DNA of 7,690 nt from assembly GCA_049699975.1 (NCBI GenBank), contig JBNAWB010000177.1, positions 1 to 7,690 on the forward strand, given 5' to 3'. The notes below the pieces were generated by a model that was given only the letters and a program-made list of their open reading frames with translations, made no database searches and had not been told where the DNA came from. The translations under genes were made by a program, and so were the position numbers. Below are positions 1-5,322 of the stretch, one piece after another; position 1 is the first letter of the stretch; each line of letters opens with the position of its first letter. The DNA is from CAZAGD01 sp049699975. GTDB lineage: Bacteria > Desulfobacterota > SM23-61.

Positions 1-97
1 CAATTCCCGGCCGATTTTAATTTCGCCTCTCCCCCTCCCGCCTGTTTCCTGCTGGCAAGAAATATTAAAACTGTTAGACGTTCAGCAAATATATAAA

Positions 98-126
98 TTG
101 ACATCATCAAAAGGAATGGATAAAAT
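98..126 (+). promoter_or_regulatory. Sigma70-type promoter for the nitrilase/amidase unit
   Basis: A perfect -35 hexamer TTGACA (98-103) is followed after exactly 17 bp by TAAAAT (121-126), five of six matches to the -10 consensus. The stretch just upstream (about 60-97) is AT-rich and could serve as an UP element. With usual spacing, transcription would start near 132-134, that is at or beside the ATG at 133, so the first message could be leaderless. The match is seen directly; promoter activity is inferred. A competing reading is that an open frame running through this region (stop TGA at 134-136) is the tail of an upstream gene. Confidence 0.55.
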
Positions 127-132
127 GGGCGC

Positions 133-552
133 ATGAAACCAGTCAAGGTAATTGTGCGTTATGTTGATGGGCGGAGACTCAAAGGCTACACGCAGGATTT
201 TTTCCCCAATAAATCTCTTTTTCACCTCCAGATTGCTGATAACCCACCTGGATCCGAGAGTATAGAAATTTCGATGAAGGATTTGAAGGCTGTCTTTTTT
301 GTGCGGGAATTCGAAGGCAACCCTCAATACCAAGAGAAGAAAACTTTTCCTCCCGGGCAAAAAATTGCCGGTCGTTTAGTGGAGGTTACTTTTAAAGATG
401 GAGAAGTCCTGCGCGGGAGTACTTTAGGTTATGATCCTAATCGGCCTGGATTTTTCTTTTTTCCGGCTGATCCAGATAGCAACAACCTGCGTGTCTTTGC
501 CATTTTTCAGGCCATCCGGCGCATCCAATTTATCGGGCAAGATAAACTTTAA
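133..552 (+). CDS. Small protein with two tandem beta-rich domains (DUF6982-like), function unknown
   Basis: This 139-residue protein has no signal peptide or membrane segment, so it is probably cytosolic. It consists of two copies of one domain, residues 6-57 and 83-134, which align without a gap at an offset of 77. Shared positions include the turn D-G (12-13 and 89-90), the following L-(K/R)-G (16-18 and 93-95), P-N (25-26 and 102-103) and a hydrophobic end strand. The pattern of a beta hairpin with a DG turn resembles small SH3/Sm-like barrel domains annotated as DUF6982; that family name is from memory. The ATG at 133 is the first possible start in frame (stop at 121-123) and gives the expected N-terminus. 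No Shine-Dalgarno lies close to it; AAGGA at 111-115 is too far away. It is followed 23 bp later by the nitrilase gene and probably shares its transcript. A ligand-binding or regulatory role is possible, but nothing in the sequence shows one. Confidence 0.8.
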   Translation: MKPVKVIVRYVDGRRLKGYTQDFFPNKSLFHLQIADNPPGSESIEISMKDLKAVFFVREFEGNPQYQEKKTFPPGQKIAGRLVEVTFKDGEVLRGSTLGYDPNRPGFFFFPADPDSNNLRVFAIFQAIRRIQFIGQDKL

Positions 553-575
553 AATAAATAAAAGAGGAGTGTTTT

Positions 576-1688
576 ATGGGCCAAAAAATAATCGCGGCTG
601 CTGTGCAGGCATCTCCAGTTTTTATGGATAAAAAACAAAGTATAGAAAAATATTGTGCCTATATCGAAGAAGCGGGGAAAGAGAAAGCCAATTTAATAGT
701 TACACCTGAGACCGGGATTCCCGCTTATCCTTATTGGCGGGGAAGTTTTGGTTATGTTGACCCTGAAAGGGCGAAAGATTGGCGAGAGACGGTGCTGGCT
801 TTTTATGAAAATTCGGTGCGCATCCCTAGCCCAGAAACAGATCAACTTTGCCAAGCGGCCAAGAAGGCAAATGCTTATTGTGTAATAGGTCTCAACGAAC
901 AGGATGATCGCGTCGGTAGCAAGACTTTATACAACACCCAGCTCTTTATCAGCCGCCATGGCGAAATAATGGGCCGCCATCGGAAGACTATGCCCACCCA
1001 CCAAGAAAGATTTTTCTGGGGTATGGGGGATGCCCGGGATATAAAAGTTTTTGAAACAGATCTGGGGAGGCTGGGTGGCTTAATCTGTTATGAGAATCAT
1101 ATGATTTTACTCCGGGCAGCCATGGCGGCTAAGGGAGAAGAGATTCACGCCTGCTGCTGGCCTGGTTACTGGACCTTTGATAAAGAAGCAAGAGTCCGCG
1201 ACATGAGCGGCAAGATAGGCCCTTTGCATACTTGTGATCAGGATTGTTGTGTGCGGGAGTATGCTTTTGAAACCCAGACTTTTGTGATCAGTTCCTGCCT
1301 CTACCTTCCGGCCAGCCAAGTGCCTGATAGTTTTCCTTTCAAAAAGACTGCAAACTTTAACTGGGCTATGGGCGGAAGCTGCATTGCCGGGCCTTTTGGA
1401 ACTTATTTAGTTGAACCTGTTTTAAATAAGGAGACCATCATCTATGCCGAGTTGGATATGGACGACCGGATTATTGCCAAGAATGTTTTTGATTGTATGG
1501 GCCATTATACCCGATGGGATTTAGTCTCCCTCAATATACGCGAAGAAGGTTGGGAGCCGGTAAGAAAGATAGAGAAGAGTGCAGATTATCCGCAAATTGC
1601 GCTGGAAAAAATCGAGCAGGTAGCCCGCAAATTTAAACTCAGTACCGAGAAATTAGAGCGGATTCTTAAAGAGCTGGAGATCATTTAA
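576..1688 (+). CDS. Nitrilase (carbon-nitrogen hydrolase superfamily, aliphatic nitrilase branch)
   Basis: This 370-residue enzyme probably hydrolyses a nitrile to a carboxylate and ammonia. The catalytic Glu-Lys-Cys triad is complete: E45 in TPETGIPAYPYW, K137 in HRKTMPTHQERFFWG, and the nucleophile C171 in GGLICYENHMILLR. The second conserved Glu, E144, is also present. The HRK-MPTH-ER-FWG block and the EN after the cysteine are typical of branch 1 true nitrilases rather than omega-amidases or beta-ureidopropionases. The length fits the family. The start has a good Shine-Dalgarno, AGAGGAG at 563-569, 6 nt before the ATG. An unusual feature is the number of cysteines, including C193-C194 and C220/C224/C225 in the segment after the nucleophile. 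The next gene, an amidase, begins 23 bp downstream, so the two are probably co-transcribed. The native substrate is unknown. A cyanide hydratase or amide-forming nitrilase activity cannot be excluded from sequence. Confidence 0.9.
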   Translation: MGQKIIAAAVQASPVFMDKKQSIEKYCAYIEEAGKEKANLIVTPETGIPAYPYWRGSFGYVDPERAKDWRETVLAFYENSVRIPSPETDQLCQAAKKANAYCVIGLNEQDDRVGSKTLYNTQLFISRHGEIMGRHRKTMPTHQERFFWGMGDARDIKVFETDLGRLGGLICYENHMILLRAAMAAKGEEIHACCWPGYWTFDKEARVRDMSGKIGPLHTCDQDCCVREYAFETQTFVISSCLYLPASQVPDSFPFKKTANFNWAMGGSCIAGPFGTYLVEPVLNKETIIYAELDMDDRIIAKNVFDCMGHYTRWDLVSLNIREEGWEPVRKIEKSADYPQIALEKIEQVARKFKLSTEKLERILKELEII

Positions 1689-1711
1689 ATTTATAGTTAG
1701 GGGGCGGGTGA

Positions 1712-3163
1712 ATGGCGATAAGAGATGAAAATTTATTAAAGAATGATTTATGTTTTACTCCGGCGCATAAATTGCGGGCCGCTATAAGGGGAAAAGAAAT
1801 ATCTCCCGTGGAAATAGTAAGAGCGATCTTAGCCCGCCTGGAAAAGATTAACCCGCAAGTAAATGCCTTTTGCACGGTGGTTCCTGAATTTGCCCTCCGG
1901 GCGGCGCAGGAAGCAGAGGAAGAAATAACCCACGGCCAAGAAATAAGGCCTTTGCATGGTATTCCTGTGTCTATTAAAGACCTTACCATTACCGCAGGCA
2001 TCCGCACCACTTTTGGTTCTAAGATTTATGAAAATTATATTCCTGAGGAAGATGCCTTAATAGTTAAGCGCTTGAAGGAGGCTGGGGCCATTATTTTGGG
2101 CAAGACCAATACTCCTGAATTTGGGGCGGGGGCCAATACTTATAATGCTGTCTTTGGGGCCACCCGAAATCCTTGGAAACTTACCCATACTTGTGGAGGA
2201 TCGAGCGGTGGATCAGCTGTGGCCTTAGCTTGTGGCCTTGGTCCTTTAGCAACCGGAAGCGATCTGGGCGGATCGTTGCGCATTCCAGCTTCCTTTTGCG
2301 GAGTGGTAGGGTTGCGCACTTCCCCCGGATTAATCCCTGTTTATCCCCGACTTTTGGGTTGGGATACGATGACCGTGGAAGGGCCTATGGCCCGCACCGT
2401 AAAAGATACGGCCCTTATGTTATCTGTAATGGCCGGGAGGGATGATCTAGCACCCATTTCTCTCCCTGCGGACGGGAAGGCTTTTCTTGAGGCTGTTGAA
2501 AATCCAGAAATAAAAGGATGGCAGATTGCCTGGAGTCCTGATTTGCGACTTATTCCTGTAGATAAAGAGGTCAAAAATATTGCGGAGACAGCGGTCAATC
2601 GTTTTGCGGAATTAGGAGGCGTGGTCACTCTTGATCAGCCAGATTACTCTGGTCTGCGGGAAGTGATTCAAGTTACCAGGGCATGGCGAATGGCGGCTTT
2701 ATACGGCGAAGCCCTAAAGAAATGGCGAAAAGAGATGAATCCTAATTTAGTAGCCAATATAGAGCAGGGCCTTAAATTATCTGCGGAGGAGATTGGTCGG
2801 GCCGAAAAAAATCGGACTTTGATTTATCAACGAGTCCACCGTTTCTTCGAAAAATATGATTTGTTAATTACGCCGACAGTAGCGATACCCCCTTTCCCAG
2901 TGGAAATACCTTATCCCAAAGAAATCAATGGCCAACCCATGGCTGATTATACTGATTGGTTTATCTTGACATATGCTATTTCTATAACCGGTCATCCGGC
3001 CATCTCCATTCCTTGTGGTTTTACGGCCTCAGGATTTCCCGTGGGGCTGCAAATTATCGGGCGCAGATTGGCCGAAGGTAGCGTATTAAAAGCTGCGGCG
3101 GCCTTTGAAATCATCTCTCCTTGGCATGAATATAGACCGCCAGTAGCTCGTCTGTCTGCTTAA
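1712..3163 (+). CDS. Amidase signature (AS) family hydrolase
   Basis: This 483-residue protein is a full-length amidase signature enzyme that cleaves carboxamides to acid and ammonia. The Ser-cisSer-Lys triad is visible: K89 in GIPVSIKDL, the cis-Ser S164 at the start of the GGSSGGSA motif, and the nucleophile S188 in GSDLGGSLRIPA, with the usual 24-residue spacing between the serines. The C-terminal half contains the usual TPT/PP-P region and the ISITGHPAISIPCGF segment that closes the core. The family also includes GatA of the tRNA amidotransferase, but no gatB or gatC is adjacent, so a catabolic amidase is favoured. The ATG is preceded by AGGGGG at 1699-1704 with 7 nt spacing, 23 bp after the nitrilase stop. 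This suggests one operon in which the amidase handles amides formed by, or imported alongside, the nitrilase substrate. Mandelamide hydrolase is one family member that would fit the neighbourhood; this is inference only. Confidence 0.9.
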   Translation: MAIRDENLLKNDLCFTPAHKLRAAIRGKEISPVEIVRAILARLEKINPQVNAFCTVVPEFALRAAQEAEEEITHGQEIRPLHGIPVSIKDLTITAGIRTTFGSKIYENYIPEEDALIVKRLKEAGAIILGKTNTPEFGAGANTYNAVFGATRNPWKLTHTCGGSSGGSAVALACGLGPLATGSDLGGSLRIPASFCGVVGLRTSPGLIPVYPRLLGWDTMTVEGPMARTVKDTALMLSVMAGRDDLAPISLPADGKAFLEAVENPEIKGWQIAWSPDLRLIPVDKEVKNIAETAVNRFAELGGVVTLDQPDYSGLREVIQVTRAWRMAALYGEALKKWRKEMNPNLVANIEQGLKLSAEEIGRAEKNRTLIYQRVHRFFEKYDLLITPTVAIPPFPVEIPYPKEINGQPMADYTDWFILTYAISITGHPAISIPCGFTASGFPVGLQIIGRRLAEGSVLKAAAAFEIISPWHEYRPPVARLSA

Positions 3164-3167
3164 AAAA

Positions 3168-3911
3168 TCAAGCAAGGGCCAGACAAGTTTCAATAGCTAC
3201 CTGGGCAGCTTTTTTTGAGTTCATCCAAAAGAGGGGATTTAAAAACCCGGTCTTCCACTTCAGAGTAGCTAATTCATCAGAAACCACCATAATTCCCGCA
3301 AGTTGCACGTGCCTATAAGCAGCTACGGTGAAGAGGGCGGACATCTCCATCTCCACAGCGAGCAAGTTGCTCTGACTATATTTTTTGACTTTTTCTCTTG
3401 TTTCGCGGAAGAGCGCATCTGTTGTCCAAACCTTTCCGGAAACCGGCTTAATTTTCTTCTCGGCGCATTTGGTTAAACAAATATTGACTATTTGGGCATC
3501 TGCGGCAGCAACCGCGCCTTGGGGCAAGGGATAGTGAGCAGATGTTCCTTCTTCGCTTAAAGCACTAAGCGGTATAACAAAACTGCCAATGGAGAGGTAG
3601 GTCTGGAGAGAACCACAGCAACCAAGAGCAAAAATTTTTTGGGCCCCCATAGCGATCAGTCTTTCCAGCATAATGACTGCATGGGGGGCTCCCAAAGGTG
3701 TACCAAAAACGGAAATCTTTTTTCTGCCAACTTTAGTCGTCAAATAAACTGTGGAAGGAAAGCGGTTCTTTTTCAATTCTGATTTTTTCACCTTTAACTC
3801 TTGCCGCAAAAATTCCATATAAGGCTCAAAGAGATTAAAAATTATGGGATGATCAATTAGGGGGTCGCCCGGCAAGCGCCGAGGCTCGATAAGCACGTCG
3901 TTGGCAAGCAT
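3168..3911 (-). CDS. Nucleoside phosphorylase (PNP/UDP phosphorylase family, COG2820-like)
   Basis: This 247-residue cytosolic protein belongs to the nucleoside phosphorylase I family, whose members split a nucleoside into base and (deoxy)ribose 1-phosphate, or hydrolyse it. Visible motifs in order are the phosphate-site loop GTPLGAP (70-76), GCCGSL (97-102), EGTSAHY (121-127), TTDALFRET (163-171), the ribose-binding VEMEMSALF (186-194), and VSDEL (210-214), whose Asp is the usual base-contact or proton-donor residue. The base specificity cannot be read off; uridine phosphorylase-like, purine or methylthioadenosine activity are all possible. A strong Shine-Dalgarno, GGAGG, lies at 3916-3920 on the complement, 4 nt from the ATG. 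The gene starts 21 bp after the stop of the upstream amidotransferase-like/CysRS-tail fusion and is probably its operon partner. Its stop codon faces the amidase stop across only 4 bp, so no stand-alone terminator fits between them. Confidence 0.85.
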   Translation of the reverse strand: MLANDVLIEPRRLPGDPLIDHPIIFNLFEPYMEFLRQELKVKKSELKKNRFPSTVYLTTKVGRKKISVFGTPLGAPHAVIMLERLIAMGAQKIFALGCCGSLQTYLSIGSFVIPLSALSEEGTSAHYPLPQGAVAAADAQIVNICLTKCAEKKIKPVSGKVWTTDALFRETREKVKKYSQSNLLAVEMEMSALFTVAAYRHVQLAGIMVVSDELATLKWKTGFLNPLFWMNSKKAAQVAIETCLALA

Positions 3912-3932
3912 CTTTCCTCCAGTTTTTGATAT

Positions 3933-5180
3933 TTATTTTTCTGGTTTGAGCCGCCAGCGGGGACCAGTTGGGGTATCTTCTACAATAATTCCAGCTTGCC
4001 CCATTCTTATTCTAATTTCATCAGCCAAGGACCAACGTTTTTCTTGCCGCAATTGCTGGCGGATATCCAGAAGGAGATTAACCAGCGGAGCGAGAATTGA
4101 CTTAATATCTTGGGGCTGGTCTTCCAGCAGCAGGCCAAGCTGGCTAATAAGCTGCCAGAAAATTTGCCGCGCCCGAGAGTTTTCTTCGTCATGGATATTT
4201 TTCGAGTTGTCTATGATTAATTTATCGAGCTGGACCAAAATATCGGCTAGGAGGGCGCCCTTTTTTTCGGCAAGATGTTGCCCAAAAGAATTTTTTAAGG
4301 AGCTGACTTGGTCCCAGAAAAGTGAGTTATTTTGACTAATTTCTACGGGGGCAGAGGGCGAAAGTTCTCCTGCGGAAGAGGAAGGCAGCAATTCTTGCCA
4401 TTTAGAAAGGGATATAGTTTCGCCCGCGGCAAAAAAATTTTGTTTTCCCTTATAACGTAAAGTTATACCTCCTAACCCCCGAACTAAAACCTTTTTTTGG
4501 GAAAAATCAATGATGCAAGCTGTATGTTCATCAATGCCCAAGATGGGCGTTCCTTCAGGGAGCAGGGCTTCTAATTTATTTAAACGAGGTTCACCCATAT
4601 AGCAAAAACGTGTATCGTGGGTGCCGCCTTCAGCATTGTTCCAATGAGGAATAACCACTAAATGCAAACCAAACTTGCCCAGTAAATCCATTCCTTTTAC
4701 CCAATGGAGATCTTCTCCTACTTTATAAATTTCGTAGACGGGAAGAGTATACGGTCCGAGCGTTAGCGCAGCAGCACTCGCCGCTATAAAGCATGCTCCC
4801 GCTTTAATTCTTTCATAAAGAATTTGGGGAAGAGGGGTATTGAGCCAGTTTTTCAAAGCATAGGTAGGGCTCCCAGGTCCTACAAAAATATAGTTAGCTT
4901 GCTGCAGAGTTTGCCAGGCTTTCTCAGCGGCAGATGGGGAAATATTTTTTGAAGATTTAAAAGAAATCTGCTCTAAATTTTGCCCCAAATGTTTGGCAAA
5001 ATAATCTCTGGCTTTTTCATAAAGTTCATCAGCATTTAACTGAAAGCCGGCAGGTGTGTCCAGGAATACTGCTTTAAGGGGGGGAGAAATTTTTTGCAGG
5101 AGAAAACGGTGCACCCGGATCATTGATTCACTTGTTTCCCCGGAACCCATAATCGCAATTATGCCCTGGACAGTATCCAT
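3933..5180 (-). CDS. Fusion of a peptidase S51/type 1 glutamine amidotransferase-like domain with a CysRS C-terminal domain
   Basis: This is a 415-residue protein with two recognisable parts. Residues 1 to about 245 look like the S51 peptidase/cyanophycinase class of the glutamine amidotransferase fold: IMGSGET (10-16), FVGPGSPTYAL (99-109), a nucleophile-elbow-like AASAAALTLG with S135, then VIPHWNN (176-182), GTHDTRFCYMG (186-196) and LGIDEHTACI (214-223). The glycines of the usual G-x-S-x-G elbow are alanines here. A Ser/Pro-rich linker follows at about 266-285. Residues about 300-412 are helical and end in LADEIRIRMGQAGIIVEDTP plus G-x-R-W-R, the hallmark of the cysteinyl-tRNA synthetase C-terminus. 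The synthetase catalytic domain (HIGH, KMSKS, zinc ligands) is absent, so this is not CysRS. The enzymatic role is unknown; a tRNA- or RNA-guided hydrolase is one idea. The start has a modest Shine-Dalgarno (AAGGG, complement of 5186-5190). It is the first gene of the minus-strand pair. Confidence 0.8.
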   Translation of the reverse strand: MDTVQGIIAIMGSGETSESMIRVHRFLLQKISPPLKAVFLDTPAGFQLNADELYEKARDYFAKHLGQNLEQISFKSSKNISPSAAEKAWQTLQQANYIFVGPGSPTYALKNWLNTPLPQILYERIKAGACFIAASAAALTLGPYTLPVYEIYKVGEDLHWVKGMDLLGKFGLHLVVIPHWNNAEGGTHDTRFCYMGEPRLNKLEALLPEGTPILGIDEHTACIIDFSQKKVLVRGLGGITLRYKGKQNFFAAGETISLSKWQELLPSSSAGELSPSAPVEISQNNSLFWDQVSSLKNSFGQHLAEKKGALLADILVQLDKLIIDNSKNIHDEENSRARQIFWQLISQLGLLLEDQPQDIKSILAPLVNLLLDIRQQLRQEKRWSLADEIRIRMGQAGIIVEDTPTGPRWRLKPEK

Positions 5181-5198
5181 ATATGCCCTTTCAAACCT

Positions 5199-5226
5199 AA
5201 TTTACCATTGCTTTAAGTAAAATCAA
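5199..5226 (-). promoter_or_regulatory. Candidate extended -10 promoter for the minus-strand pair
   Basis: On the complement, TTGATT (5226-5221) is followed after 16 bp by TAAATT (5204-5199), which has a TGG directly before it, giving an extended -10 (TGnTAAATT). Transcription would begin near 5192, leaving a leader of about 12 nt that still contains the AAGGG ribosome-binding sequence. Each hexamer matches consensus at four positions, so this is plausible but not certain. Confidence 0.4.
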
Positions 5227-5239
5227 AGAGGTTAAGTAA
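5213..5239. repeat. Direct 8-mer repeat in the divergent promoter region
   Basis: TTAAGTAA occurs at 5213-5220 and again at 5232-5239, 19 bp apart, flanking the candidate minus-strand -35 element. A separate inverted 6-mer, AAACCT (5193-5198) and AGGTTT (5251-5256), surrounds the same region. In AT-rich DNA such short repeats can arise by chance, but the position fits an operator for a regulator of the divergent genes. Confidence 0.3.
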
Positions 5240-5270
5240 TCCTTTATTTGAGGTTTAATTGAGAATAAAT

Positions 5271-5299
5271 TTGCAAAGGTAGTTTAGCCATGTTAGGAT
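5271..5299 (+). promoter_or_regulatory. Candidate extended -10 promoter for the ThDP enzyme and THEP1
   Basis: TTGCAA (5271-5276) is followed after 17 bp by TAGGAT (5294-5299), preceded by TGT (5291-5293), which makes an extended -10. The predicted start is near 5306, leaving a short leader that contains the strong ribosome-binding sequence GGAGG at 5312-5316, 6 nt before the ATG at 5323. Both the spacing and the TGn element support it; activity is inferred. Confidence 0.45.
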
Positions 5300-5322
5300 A
5301 GTAAAAAATTTGGAGGGGGTAA

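Noticed and set aside
2..136. Open plus-strand frame running from the window edge to TGA at 134-136, possibly the 3' end of an upstream gene.
   Set aside because: Only about 44 codons, a length easily open by chance. A second frame is also open to 96, the sequence contains a near-consensus promoter, and no family is recognisable. It is kept only as an alternative in the findings.
2173..2445. 90-codon plus-strand open frame within the amidase gene.
   Set aside because: It overlaps the catalytic region of the amidase in another frame, and its translation shows no family features.
3195..3216. AGCT...AGCT followed by seven T as an intrinsic terminator for the amidase message.
   Set aside because: The stem is only 4 bp with a poorly pairing interior, and it lies inside the phosphorylase coding region. 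It is too weak to annotate as a terminator.
3901..4335. 144-codon plus-strand open frame inside the fusion gene.
   Set aside because: It lies antisense to the well-supported minus-strand fusion, has a serine/arginine/tryptophan-rich low-quality composition and no recognisable motif. It is a shadow frame.
3933..5180. Annotation as cysteinyl-tRNA synthetase on the basis of its C-terminus.
   Set aside because: The catalytic Rossmann domain with HIGH and KMSKS motifs and zinc ligands is missing; the N-terminal part is an unrelated amidotransferase-like fold.
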